Below, piece after piece: positions 24,445 to 33,405 of a DNA stretch of 36,970 nt (positions are counted from its first letter, which is position 1; each line of letters opens with the position of its first letter). Made by a program: the position numbers and the translations under genes. The stretch comes from JAXGPF01 sp964650945 (lineage in GTDB: Bacteria > Verrucomicrobiota > Kiritimatiellia > JAAZAB01): NCBI GenBank assembly GCA_964650945.1, contig CAZYXU010000022.1, positions 1 to 36,970 on the forward strand, given 5' to 3'. The notes below the pieces were generated by a model. The model saw nothing but the letters and a program-made list of their open reading frames with translations, had not been told where the DNA came from and ran no database searches.

Positions 24445-27279
24445 ATGAGTCTAATAATAAAAACAGCGATCATGTTTGTGGCGGGATGTTTTTGGGCCGC
24501 CGCGGCGCTGGGCGCCCCGGATCTGGTGCCGCTGCCGAAATCTTACCGGGAGACCGGTCCGGTCCTGCGCCTGGCGGCGCCGCATATTTTCATTGAAAGC
24601 AGCCGCCAATGCGAGATTGCGGCCGAAGAAGTGCGGCTGCGCATCGCGGAATTGGGCGGCGTCCCGCCCGCCGCCGTCCCGGCGGGCGATCCGGCGGCGC
24701 CGGGCATCTACATTCTGACGGCGCAAGCCGCCCCGGCGGCGCGCCTGATGGCAATGCATCAACTGCAGGTTACGGCTGCCGATCCCGGCCCCCAGGGCTA
24801 CGTCCTGAAGACCGCCGCAGAACAAATCATCATCATCGGTTCGGACAGCGTGGGGGCGCTGTATGGCGCCATGACCTTCCGGCAGTTGATGAAAAAAGCC
24901 GGCGCGCAGGTCGTCTTGCCGGCCTGTGCCATCCGCGACTGGCCGGATTTCCGCTACCGCTCCAGCATATCATTCCAACGCGGCCTGGAACGGCTGGCTT
25001 ACGACGAAAAGACGCCGGCGGGCCGCCTGGCAGCCTGCAAGGCCGGTTTCGACCTGATGCTGCGTTTTAAAATGAACATGGTGTTCGACTATAATTTTTC
25101 CCGGGAAAATATCTGGGACATGCCGGCAGACCGGAAAAAGTTTATTGCGGCGGCCAACGCCTATGCCGCGGAACGCGGGATTTACCCCGCCAATTACGAC
25201 AATACCGCCGCCGGCAACTACCGCAAGGGCGCCATTCCCAAGCCATTCCAGAACTGGCCCTGCGTGCAGGAATCCCGCGGCGGAAAATATTCCTTCTCCT
25301 GCTGGAGCGACGACGAGCTGCAGCGCGCGAAGATTGAAAAAACCGCGGATGTTTTCCGGGAATGCAATTTCAGGATGGTTTTGATCCATCCGGTGGACGG
25401 CGGCGCGATTGAGGACCCGGAGCAATGGAGCCGCCGCTGCCCGGCATGCCGCCAGCGCTGGAAGGATGACGAACGCTGGAAAGCCACGGCGCACCAGTTG
25501 GGGATGTGGGTCGAGATTTTCCGCGAACGGGCTCCCGGCATTATCCTGGAGTCGCCAGTTTATCCTTACAACGCCGTTTATTCGGTTCGTGCGCGTTTCC
25601 CGAATGTCAGCGATGAAACCTGGCGCCGGAATTCCGTGGATTTCTGGACGAACCTCCACCGCGAACTCGATCCAGGCGTGCCTTTCGGCACCTGGACGAG
25701 TTGGCGGCTGCCCATGGCGAAATACCGGGAATGCTTCCCCGGGCGGAGCGTCAGCGTCTGCAGCCCTTACCAGTACAATGCGGGCATTTTTTCCACGTCT
25801 TTCCGCCGGATTGCCGCCAATTATTTCAATCATCCGGACGATATGTTCGTGGTGCGCGGCACGGATGGCAATGGCAATTGGTTGACCCTGATTAATTGCT
25901 GCGAATTCGCCTGGAATACCGGCGGGCCCGGCAACGATCCGGAATATAACGGCCTGTTTTACGATCCGGAAACCGATCATACCCAGCCGGAAGAAATTAT
26001 CCGCGGCTGGCTGCCGCAAGCCTGCCGGAATTTTTACGGCGATGCCGCGGGCGATCTGATCACGCCCTTGTACCAGTCCGGCGTCCAGCCGTTCTATGTC
26101 GCCGATCCGGGCCGCATCCTGGACCGCGCCAACAAGGCCCGGCGCGCTCCGCTGGCGGACGTGGACCCTGACCAGGTCAGCAGCAATTCCGACCTTGGCC
26201 GGATCGCGCCGGACATCGTGGATACCCCCGAGCGAATGGCCGCGCAGGTCCAGGCCGCGGCAACTTCACTGGCGGCGCTGGAAGCGGCGTGGCCGCTCTA
26301 CGACACCATACCGCCGGCTCCGCGGAAGATTTATATTTACCACTACCGGCGCATGCCACAGATATATGCCGTGGCGCGCGCCGTCCATGCCGACCGCGCG
26401 GCCGCCGCCCTGCAGCGCGCCGGCGATTTTGCCCAAGCGTCGGCATTACTGGAGCAGGCGCTGGCCAACCTGCAAGCCGACTGGGGCAGGGTAGCGGAAA
26501 TCCAGGAACGGACTCGCGGCAAATTAGATATCCAGGCGCCCGACAAGCTGATTTCCGGCGATATCCCCCAGGCAGACAAGCTCCAGGCGATGCTCGCCGC
26601 GCGGCTGGCGGATGTAAAGCTGATTCTCAAGCCGCGCCGGCCGGGCCGATACGCCAATGTCGGCATTTACCGCGGCTCCGGCGCGCAAGGCGCGCTGGAA
26701 TTTTTCAAGCAATTCAAAAATGTGAGGGCGGAAATCATTGATTCGCTGAATCTGTCCGTCCTGGACCGGTATGACTGCGTGTTCGTCATGAAGAATCAAA
26801 ACATCCGCCGCGAAGATTTTTTCGAAAACCTGCGCCGGTATGCGGCGGAAGGCGGGGGCGGCGTGTTGATTGAGCATGACTTGATCGGCGGGCCGCGGGG
26901 CCCGTTCGGCCAGGCCTCCCCCTTCCCGGAAGTCTGCCGGCAGGGTGCGCAGCGCATTGACGGACGCAAAGCCGTCATCGCCGATCCGCATCCGGCGCTG
27001 CCGGGCCTCGCCCGGGGCGCGGAGCTGGACTTGATGTATGTGGACTGGATCGTGCCCGTGCCCGGGCCCGACGGCCAGGTGCTCGCGCGGAGCGCCACCG
27101 GAGAGGCGGTGGCGGTGGCCGGCCCGGTGGGCGCCGGCAAGGTGGTTTGCAGCGGCACGGTCAGCGTCTCCAGCGTGGGCAGCGGGTACGACGCCGAGGA
27201 AAAACTTTTGTATGGTTTCAACGCCGCTTTGGCGCAGGGCGCGGTGGAATGGTTCACGGGATTGAAATTGACCCGATGA
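24445..27279 (+). CDS. Exported GH20-like glycoside hydrolase fused to a ThuA/GATase-like domain
   Basis: A 944-residue protein; AAGGAG lies about 11 nt before ATG 24445 and a signal peptide runs to about residue 24. Residues 25-160 match the zincin-like N-terminal domain of GH20 enzymes (LVPLPKSYRETGP, then EQIIIIGSDSVGALYGAMTF). A TIM-barrel-like region (165-560) includes MVLIHPVDGGAIEDPEQW (about 312-328) and CPACRQRW (C332, C335). The strict HxGGDE motif of GH20 is not seen, so activity and substrate are uncertain. A helical region (560-730) precedes a flavodoxin-like C-terminal domain (about 737-944: VGIYRGSG, YDCVFVMKNQ, LRRYAAEGGGGVLIEHD) resembling ThuA or beta-galactosidase trimerisation domains. 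It may hydrolyse an amino- or uronic-sugar-containing glycan. Confidence 0.65.
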   Translation: MSLIIKTAIMFVAGCFWAAAALGAPDLVPLPKSYRETGPVLRLAAPHIFIESSRQCEIAAEEVRLRIAELGGVPPAAVPAGDPAAPGIYILTAQAAPAARLMAMHQLQVTAADPGPQGYVLKTAAEQIIIIGSDSVGALYGAMTFRQLMKKAGAQVVLPACAIRDWPDFRYRSSISFQRGLERLAYDEKTPAGRLAACKAGFDLMLRFKMNMVFDYNFSRENIWDMPADRKKFIAAANAYAAERGIYPANYDNTAAGNYRKGAIPKPFQNWPCVQESRGGKYSFSCWSDDELQRAKIEKTADVFRECNFRMVLIHPVDGGAIEDPEQWSRRCPACRQRWKDDERWKATAHQLGMWVEIFRERAPGIILESPVYPYNAVYSVRARFPNVSDETWRRNSVDFWTNLHRELDPGVPFGTWTSWRLPMAKYRECFPGRSVSVCSPYQYNAGIFSTSFRRIAANYFNHPDDMFVVRGTDGNGNWLTLINCCEFAWNTGGPGNDPEYNGLFYDPETDHTQPEEIIRGWLPQACRNFYGDAAGDLITPLYQSGVQPFYVADPGRILDRANKARRAPLADVDPDQVSSNSDLGRIAPDIVDTPERMAAQVQAAATSLAALEAAWPLYDTIPPAPRKIYIYHYRRMPQIYAVARAVHADRAAAALQRAGDFAQASALLEQALANLQADWGRVAEIQERTRGKLDIQAPDKLISGDIPQADKLQAMLAARLADVKLILKPRRPGRYANVGIYRGSGAQGALEFFKQFKNVRAEIIDSLNLSVLDRYDCVFVMKNQNIRREDFFENLRRYAAEGGGGVLIEHDLIGGPRGPFGQASPFPEVCRQGAQRIDGRKAVIADPHPALPGLARGAELDLMYVDWIVPVPGPDGQVLARSATGEAVAVAGPVGAGKVVCSGTVSVSSVGSGYDAEEKLLYGFNAALAQGAVEWFTGLKLTR

Positions 27280-27297
27280 TTCCGGCGCAGGACTCAG

Positions 27298-27335
27298 CCG
27301 CCGGCCGCACCGGCCCGGCGGAACTTTGTTTTCAC
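27298..27335 (+). terminator. Strong GC hairpin after the GH20-like gene
   Basis: CCGCCGGCCG (27298-27307) pairs with CGGCC-C-GGCGG (27311-27321) around loop CAC, a 10-bp stem with one bulged C. The T-rich tract AACTTTGTTTTCAC follows. It lies between the GH20-like stop and the next ATG and could end or attenuate transcription. Confidence 0.45.
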
Positions 27336-27355
27336 ATTTTTGATCCAGAAACGCG

Positions 27356-28549
27356 ATGATGCATGACCGGAACAACGCGGCAATCATGTGCGCATGGGCG
27401 ATCCTGACCGGCGCCGCCTGCGCCACGGCCGACGAAATCACAAGCAATACCGTCTGGCAGGGGCGGATTACCATCCGCGAAAAAATCACCTTCAGTCCGC
27501 GGGCATCGCTGACCATCATGCCGGACGCGGTAATATTTTTCGAGGCGCAGGGGGAACTGGTATGCGCGGGAAAGTTCCACGCCCGGGGCGCGGCTTTTAC
27601 CGCCGCGCAGCCGCTGACGGGCAAAGCGCGCCTGACCCTGGCCGCCGGCGGCCGCCTGCAGGATTGCGCCTTCAGCAACCTGGTGACGGAATCCAAACGG
27701 TACCATAACGCCTTTTTAAGCATTCTGGGCGGGCCCGCCGCCATTGAAAGTTGCCGTTTTGACAACTGCTCGGCGGCGGAAATCGTGCGCGGGCAGGAAC
27801 CGGCAGTGAGCAATTGTGTGTTTGACGGCCCGGACGGCGTCGGGCTGGCCTTGTTCCATTGCACGGCGGCGAAAATCACCGGCAATGTTTTCCAGGGCGG
27901 CCACCGCACGGCTGCCATGCTGAAACTGAACAATACCGAGGACAGCCGGGTGGCGCAGAACCGGTTCTACGGCCGGGGCACGGCCATTGAGCTTTACGGC
28001 GCCAGCCGCAACAACCTCCTGGTTGCGGACGATTGTTTCGACAACACCTACGGCATTACACTGCATGCCGGCGCGCAAAACAATACTGTTCTGGCATGCC
28101 TGATTGACGGCGCCCGCTCTATCGGGTTGCGGGTCCTGGGCGGCGCGGACAACCTGGTGCGGAATTGCGTGGTCTGGCGCGCCGGCACGGGCGTTCATCT
28201 TGGCGCCCGGGAAGCGGCCCCGGCCGCCGCCACCATCTCCATCCTCAACAGCGTTTTCGCCGGCTGCGGCGCCGCCGTGTTCAGCGGCGCGGCGTCGTAT
28301 TCCGGCGTCATCGCGCACAACGCCTTCTGGGAGAATAAATCCGACCTCGAACTTGGCCAGGGCGCATTCCGCACGGCTGATAATCTTTTTGCCGACCCGC
28401 TGTTTGTGGACCCGGAAAACGGGAATTTCCGGCTGCAATTGCGGGAGTTCAACCATCCCGCGGATTCGCCGCTGCGGTCCGGCGGCGCCCCGGCGGGATG
28501 CGCTATCGGATTGTTTCCCGCGGTAATCAACCCGCTTCACGCCGAATAA
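27356..28549 (+). CDS. Exported NosD-like parallel beta-helix protein
   Basis: A 397-residue protein; ATG 27356 is followed immediately by ATG 27359. The signal peptide is NAAIMCAWAILTGAACATA with a cleavage site before DEITS. The N-terminal strand block (TNTVWQG-like then REKITFSPRASLTIMPDAVI) is followed by about ten PbH1 rungs (IESCRFDNCSA, ISNCVFDG-like, ITGNVFQGG, VAQNRFYGRGTAIELYG, NNTVLACLIDGARSIGLRVLGGADNLVRNCVVW). It ends with FADPLFVDPENGNFRL and DSPLRSGGA, the usual C-terminal signature of these proteins. No Shine-Dalgarno sequence is obvious. Function is unknown, probably glycan-related by context. Confidence 0.75.
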   Translation: MMHDRNNAAIMCAWAILTGAACATADEITSNTVWQGRITIREKITFSPRASLTIMPDAVIFFEAQGELVCAGKFHARGAAFTAAQPLTGKARLTLAAGGRLQDCAFSNLVTESKRYHNAFLSILGGPAAIESCRFDNCSAAEIVRGQEPAVSNCVFDGPDGVGLALFHCTAAKITGNVFQGGHRTAAMLKLNNTEDSRVAQNRFYGRGTAIELYGASRNNLLVADDCFDNTYGITLHAGAQNNTVLACLIDGARSIGLRVLGGADNLVRNCVVWRAGTGVHLGAREAAPAAATISILNSVFAGCGAAVFSGAASYSGVIAHNAFWENKSDLELGQGAFRTADNLFADPLFVDPENGNFRLQLREFNHPADSPLRSGGAPAGCAIGLFPAVINPLHAE

Positions 28550-28550
28550 T

Positions 28551-28673
28551 GAGCAGATAGTGATAATCGGTTGCGACAATACCGGCGCGCTGTATGGGGC
28601 CATGACGCTGCGGCAGATGCTCGCCGCCGTTGCGGTGGAGTGGATGACCGGCCGCAAACTGACCGCCGAATAA
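28551..28673 (+). pseudogene. Internally deleted relic of a GH20-like paralogue
   Basis: Read in one frame, the 40 codons before TAA (28671-28673) give EQIVIIGCDNTGALYGAMTL, RQML, then AVEWMTGRKLTAE. The first part matches residues 126-149 of the GH20-like protein at 24445 (EQIIIIGSDSVGALYGAMTF). The second matches its last residues, 933-944 (AVEWFTGLKLTR). Nearly 800 codons between them are missing. It begins 2 nt after the stop of the preceding gene and has no start codon or Shine-Dalgarno sequence of its own. It is therefore a scar left by deletion within a second, diverged copy. Confidence 0.75.
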
Positions 28674-28693
28674 AAAACCCAGGGATGTCCCTC

Positions 28694-31600
28694 ATGCGCA
28701 TTTTCTTTTTTCTGAGTTGCGTATATTTTTGCTGCGCGGCGTCGGGGTGGGCGCTGGAAATTTTCAACGCGCCCCTGCCGCCGTCGCCGGATGACCTGCC
28801 TGAATGCCAGCCCTTGCGCACCCTGTATGTCGCGCCCGACGGCTGCGATACCAATCCCGGGCGGGCGCGTTCGCAGGCGTTGCTCACCATCAGCCGGGCC
28901 GCGGCCCGGGCGGAACCCGGCGACCTGGTCCTGGTAGCCGGCGGCGTTTACCGGGAAAGCATATCGCTGACGCGTGCCGGCACCGCCGCGCATCCGATTG
29001 TTTTCCGCGCCATGCCCGATGAAACGCCGGTGATCACCTGGGGCGTGCCCGTGGACCGCTGGCGCGCCAGCCCGGGGCAAACCGGAGTTTACCGCGCCGC
29101 CCTGGCGGAACCGCCGATGTATGTCTGGGAAAATTCCACCATCAGTCTTTACAAGGAAGTCGCGGATGCCGGCACCGTGGCGGACATCCCGGGCACCTAC
29201 ACTTACGACCAGGCGTCCGGGGAAATCCAGCTTCACACGTTTGACCGCCGGGATGCCAATGCCGCCGGCATCGTGGCCGTCAGGCGCCTGGTTCCGCAGG
29301 ATAAAACCTGGCATTGGTACCGCGAAAAAATCTACGGCTTCGGACTCCTGGCCCCTTATAACCGCGTGGAAGGATTTTGTTTCGCGTATGTCCCGGTGGG
29401 GGCCGCCTTCTCCGGGGCGCAGTCCCAAAACTGCGCGGTGCGTAACTGTACGGCCTACGGCGGGATCGGCGGGATCGCCGCCTTCAACGGCGGCAGCAAT
29501 ACCATCCAAGGCAATGTTTGCTTCCGTAATCAGTCACACGGCATCCTGGCCGAAGGCTCGAGCTTGCGCCAGACCCGCAACTTGCGGGTAATTAACAACA
29601 TTCTCGTGGACAATGCCAATGTCGGTATTTTTGAAATCGATAACCTGGGCGGGCATCCTTATGACTTCGCCATCTACGGCCTGGTGCGCGACCCGGAGTT
29701 TTCCGGCAACCTTGTCATCAAAAAACGCCTTACCGGGCACGGATTGATCCGTTACAAATCCGGCGCCGGCAACCGCCGGACCTGCAACAATCTGCTGGTC
29801 AACGATCATCCCAAACTCGCGGCTGACGCTGCCGTGCAATTTAACGGTATGTCGGAATATTTAAACAATACGGTCGTGGGCGGCTTGCTTAAGGCTTATC
29901 CTTACCCGCACGAAACCGCCGTTCCCGTATTGATGGAGAAATACCAGACGAAAATTGCCGGCAATCTCTACCTTCCGCACCCGGTCGGCCCCGCGGCGGG
30001 TTTTGCCAATCCGCACCGCCACGATTACCGGCTCGTTGCCGCCAGCCCGCATCTGGGCCAGGGCGCCTTTCCCGACCCCGCCCCGGTCTTGTATGTCGCC
30101 CCGGACGGCGACAATGCCCGCGACGGCCTTGTGCCGGAGCGGTCCCTGTCCGGCATCGGCGCGGCGCTCCAGCGCGCTGCACCCGGCACAACCATCTACA
30201 TCATGCCGGGCACCTATCGCGAACATCCGGTGGTTAACTGCCAGGCCCGGTCCGGCGCACCGCTGACGATCTGCAGTTACCTCCCGGAATCCGCGGTGGT
30301 GCTGGAGGGCAGCCTGACGGTCGCCGCGTCCGCCAACATCATCGTGGACGGCTTGACCATCCTGGGGCCGCCCCGTGCAAATTCCCCGGCGGCCGTCAGC
30401 ATCGCCGGCTCAGAACAGGTGATTTTGCGCAAAAACATCCTGGCCGGCTGGCCCGCCGGAATGGACCTGCGTCAGGCCGGGCCGCTTTTGATTTTGAACA
30501 ACACCTTCCATGACTGCCGGCGGATTTATACGTCCGCCGATCTGCGCGGCAAAATGGTCTGCCGCAATAATCTTTTTTACAATTCAGTGCCGGCGCCGGC
30601 CGCGGCTGACGCATCCCTGATCGTCAGCGAACGCAATTATTTCATCGGCGCCGGCGCCGAAGCTCATTTGCAAATCTGGCGGGATGCCGGGGTGTACGAG
30701 CCGCATGCTTCCGCGGCGCTGGCGCAGGCGGGGCTGGATGCAGCATTCCGACCGACCGGCAATGCTGCGCTCGGGTTTGCCGGCTTGCAACATGCGCCCG
30801 CCGGCGCGCGCCGCTGCCGGCCGGTCCCGCCGCCAATCGACTTGCAGGATTTCAAAGCCGCGGCCGCGCTGCCGCAGGCCGTGGTGATTGCCTGGAAAAC
30901 CCCCGGCGATCATCCCGACTGTCGCATCGAAATCCTGGCCGGGCCGCAGCCGGTCGCCGAACAGACCATCGCCCAGAATCCGCGGATCAAGCAGCAGGCG
31001 TTCGCCTGTGTTTTCCGGGGATTGCAGCCGGCAACCGATTACACCGCCCGCCTGCAATTGTTTTATCCGCTGGATGACAAGCCGCCGCTGGAGCAGGCGT
31101 TGAATTTCCGTACCCCGGCGGCGCAACGCCCGCCGGCAACCTTGTACGTTGCCCCGGACGGCAGCGATGAGCATGACGGCATGCACCGCGGCCGGCCGCT
31201 GCGGACCCTGGCCGCCGCCACCCTGCGTGCGGCGCCCGGCGACACCATCCTGGTTGCGCCCGGCATTTACCGCGAAACCCTGCGTATCTGGTTCGGCGGA
31301 ATTGGCGCCAAGCGCCCTCTGACCATTCGCGCCGAAATTTCCAACCAAAGCGTGATTGATTCCGATTACCTGCGCGACAATGTCTTCGTTGCCGACCAGG
31401 TTGATCACGTCGTATTGGATGGTTTCAATTTCCGGGGGTATTGGTATGCCTGGGACTACCTGGGCGGCATTATCAGGAATTGCCGCAATTTTACGCTCGC
31501 CAACTGCGTCTTTGAGCCGGGGGCCGCGGCCGGGTGGAGTTGCCTGCTCGTTGGTATTTTTGATTCCAGCAATGTTACCGTAACCAACAACCTCTTCGTA

Positions 31601-32080
31601 AAATTCGGCATCGGCGTCACGGCCGACCGGAGCGCCAACGTCGTCGTGGATCATAACACCTTTTACCGCGGCGGCTGGTTCGCCGTCTCCATGACGCGCC
31701 TGCCGGCGGAAGGCGGCCCCCGGATCTGCAACAACATTTTCGATTCCGCCACCAATCCCGACAAAAAGAATCCCGCCGTCCAGGCCAGCGGATGGCCCGC
31801 CGACTCGGCGTTCGATTATAACCTGTTCTGGCGCCAGGCTTCCCCCGAGATGCGCCTGTTCGGCATTCAAAATCCAGCGAAAAATATCGACGAGCGGGCC
31901 TTCACCATCGGCGAACTCCAGACCAACTTCAACCTGGGCCGCCATTCCATCCTCGCGGAGCCGCAGTATGTCGATCCCGAAAAATTTGATTTCAGGTTGC
32001 GGGACGGCTCCCCGGGCGTCAACGCCGCGGAGGATGGCCGCGACATCGGCAGAATTCCGCCCGGCAACGCCAGCCGTTAA
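28694..32080 (+). CDS. Exported protein with three successive beta-helix modules
   Basis: An 1128-residue protein. ATG 28694 has AGGG 9 nt upstream and starts the signal peptide MRIFFFLSCVYFCCAASGWA; ATG 28685 (MSL) is the alternative. The entry motif of secreted beta-helix proteins occurs three times: LYVAPDGCDTNPG (about residue 45), LYVAPDGDNARDG (about 466) and LYVAPDGSDEHDG (about 817). Each is followed by AAPGD/AEPGD-like text, a PGxYRE strand and helix rungs. Between the second and third is an FN3-like segment (about 715-810: VVIAWKTPGDHPDCRIEIL...LQPATDYTARLQLF). The three modules probably arose by duplication. It could carry several catalytic or binding sites on one secreted chain. 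No catalytic residues are assignable. It is the last plus-strand gene. Confidence 0.78.
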   Translation: MRIFFFLSCVYFCCAASGWALEIFNAPLPPSPDDLPECQPLRTLYVAPDGCDTNPGRARSQALLTISRAAARAEPGDLVLVAGGVYRESISLTRAGTAAHPIVFRAMPDETPVITWGVPVDRWRASPGQTGVYRAALAEPPMYVWENSTISLYKEVADAGTVADIPGTYTYDQASGEIQLHTFDRRDANAAGIVAVRRLVPQDKTWHWYREKIYGFGLLAPYNRVEGFCFAYVPVGAAFSGAQSQNCAVRNCTAYGGIGGIAAFNGGSNTIQGNVCFRNQSHGILAEGSSLRQTRNLRVINNILVDNANVGIFEIDNLGGHPYDFAIYGLVRDPEFSGNLVIKKRLTGHGLIRYKSGAGNRRTCNNLLVNDHPKLAADAAVQFNGMSEYLNNTVVGGLLKAYPYPHETAVPVLMEKYQTKIAGNLYLPHPVGPAAGFANPHRHDYRLVAASPHLGQGAFPDPAPVLYVAPDGDNARDGLVPERSLSGIGAALQRAAPGTTIYIMPGTYREHPVVNCQARSGAPLTICSYLPESAVVLEGSLTVAASANIIVDGLTILGPPRANSPAAVSIAGSEQVILRKNILAGWPAGMDLRQAGPLLILNNTFHDCRRIYTSADLRGKMVCRNNLFYNSVPAPAAADASLIVSERNYFIGAGAEAHLQIWRDAGVYEPHASAALAQAGLDAAFRPTGNAALGFAGLQHAPAGARRCRPVPPPIDLQDFKAAAALPQAVVIAWKTPGDHPDCRIEILAGPQPVAEQTIAQNPRIKQQAFACVFRGLQPATDYTARLQLFYPLDDKPPLEQALNFRTPAAQRPPATLYVAPDGSDEHDGMHRGRPLRTLAAATLRAAPGDTILVAPGIYRETLRIWFGGIGAKRPLTIRAEISNQSVIDSDYLRDNVFVADQVDHVVLDGFNFRGYWYAWDYLGGIIRNCRNFTLANCVFEPGAAAGWSCLLVGIFDSSNVTVTNNLFVKFGIGVTADRSANVVVDHNTFYRGGWFAVSMTRLPAEGGPRICNNIFDSATNPDKKNPAVQASGWPADSAFDYNLFWRQASPEMRLFGIQNPAKNIDERAFTIGELQTNFNLGRHSILAEPQYVDPEKFDFRLRDGSPGVNAAEDGRDIGRIPPGNASR

Positions 32081-32347
32081 ACCAAGGCAGCCGTAAGCAA
32101 ACACGTCATGGGAAAATAAAAGCGGAGCGGCTTGTTGAGAGCTTGGGTCGGACCAAGGAAAACGCTAGCATGCGAAAATGTTAGTCGTTGTAGAGCCGTC
32201 GAAAATGAGGCTTAGCGGCGATGTTTGAGGGGGACTTGCATGCCTTGTGTTGTGCAAGCTGGAGTTTCAAAAAGCAGGCATAAAACACAGTGCGCATTCC
32301 GGCCGGGTGTGAGTCATATTTGCCGGCGATTGGGGCAGGGGACAAAT
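32081..32347. other. Convergent intergenic region
   Basis: This 267-bp gap lies between the stop of the triple beta-helix gene and the minus-strand stop of the agmatinase-like gene. It contains a weak hairpin, CTAGCAT/ATGTTAG (32165-32184, one wobble pair), and CTTGCA/TGCAAG around 32236-32260, neither with a T-run. No clear terminator or gene was found. Confidence 0.4.
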
Positions 32348-33340
32348 TTATGGGCCGCGCGTGGCCAATGCGTGCAACAGGTTTACGACCAGGCGCGACA
32401 GGGTATGGCCGCCCAAGCCATGCACGTCGTGTTCCGGGACCAACTCGGCCACGATCAGGCCGGCGATAGTTCCCTGGCGCGCGAGCCCGGTCAGCAGATC
32501 GTTGGCTTCATGAAAATTCAAGCCGCCCGGTTCGGGGTGGCTGACCGCGGGACAGATGGATGCGTCCAGCCCGTCAACATCCAGGCTGATAACGTATTTC
32601 CGCCCGTCGGGAATGCGGCGCAAGGCCGATGCAATGCCTTGTTTGTGGATTTCATTTTCGGTAATCAGGATGTTGCCGGCGCGCCGGGCGTCTTCATAGT
32701 GTTCCGCCAGGCCGAACCCATGCAGGCCGAGTTGCACGGTCTGCTCCACCCAGGGCATGGCGGCCGCGTTGCGCATGGGGCTGCTGTAACCATCGGTGAT
32801 GCCATGGATTTCCCGCGCCCAGTCGAGGTGTTCGTCAATCTGGATTACAGTTATCGGTCCGTGGTGTTCGAATGCCCGCAAAGCGGGAATGGGAACGGCG
32901 TCATCCCCGCCGAATATCAGCGGCACGGCCCCCCGCGCGAGGATGGCGCTGATGGCGGCGGTGGAACGCGCCACTCCGGCGGGGATGTCCAGCGGGTCGA
33001 ATGGCACATCGCCGCAATCAATCAGATGAATGTGGCTCAGATCCATCGGCGCCGCGGCATAATCGAAATTGCGGCAGGGCTGGGCGGTTTTGACGAAACG
33101 CAGCGATTTTTCGCGCAGGTAGGCGGGCGCGCCGGCGCTGCGCGATTGCCCCATCGCGTACGGCATGGCGTAAGGGACTCCAATCACGGCCGCCCGCGGC
33201 ATCGGTTCCGGCCAATGGCGCAGGTCGGCCACGGTCGGGGCGTTCAAAAAACTTTGAAAATATTTGCCGGGAATGTGCGTCAAGGGCGCGGCCAATTCGG
33301 GCTGCGCGGTTTTTTGATTGCGTGCTTTTGCAGATTTCAT
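32348..33340 (-). CDS. Agmatinase-like ureohydrolase (arginase fold)
   Basis: A 330-residue protein. The start at 33340 (MKSAKARN) has a perfect GGAGGTGA; a longer frame to 33409 lacks support. The arginase/agmatinase motifs are in order: FGGDDAVPIP (G144-D147), IDEHLDW (D169, H171, D173), SLDVDGLDAS (D254, D256, D259) and VAEL (E299). These are the dinuclear-manganese ligands, except that the first-site His of GGDH is Asp147, a variant I recall in a subgroup of agmatinase-like proteins. The last motif has DAS instead of DP. Family members hydrolyse guanidino, amidino or formimidoyl groups. In a sugar-oxidation operon the substrate may not be agmatine. Cytoplasmic; last gene of the operon, 65 bp after the FAD oxidoreductase gene. 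Confidence 0.8.
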   Translation of the reverse strand: MKSAKARNQKTAQPELAAPLTHIPGKYFQSFLNAPTVADLRHWPEPMPRAAVIGVPYAMPYAMGQSRSAGAPAYLREKSLRFVKTAQPCRNFDYAAAPMDLSHIHLIDCGDVPFDPLDIPAGVARSTAAISAILARGAVPLIFGGDDAVPIPALRAFEHHGPITVIQIDEHLDWAREIHGITDGYSSPMRNAAAMPWVEQTVQLGLHGFGLAEHYEDARRAGNILITENEIHKQGIASALRRIPDGRKYVISLDVDGLDASICPAVSHPEPGGLNFHEANDLLTGLARQGTIAGLIVAELVPEHDVHGLGGHTLSRLVVNLLHALATRGP

Positions 33341-33405
33341 CTTAATCACCTCCAGGCACCAGATCCTATTCCATGCGGCCTGCGCCAACGACCGCAACCG
33401 AAAAA

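Noticed and set aside
28571..28693. N-terminal extension of the triple beta-helix gene
   Set aside because: The extra residues are an out-of-frame reading of the GH20-like relic, and the signal peptide starts at ATG 28694 (or 28685).
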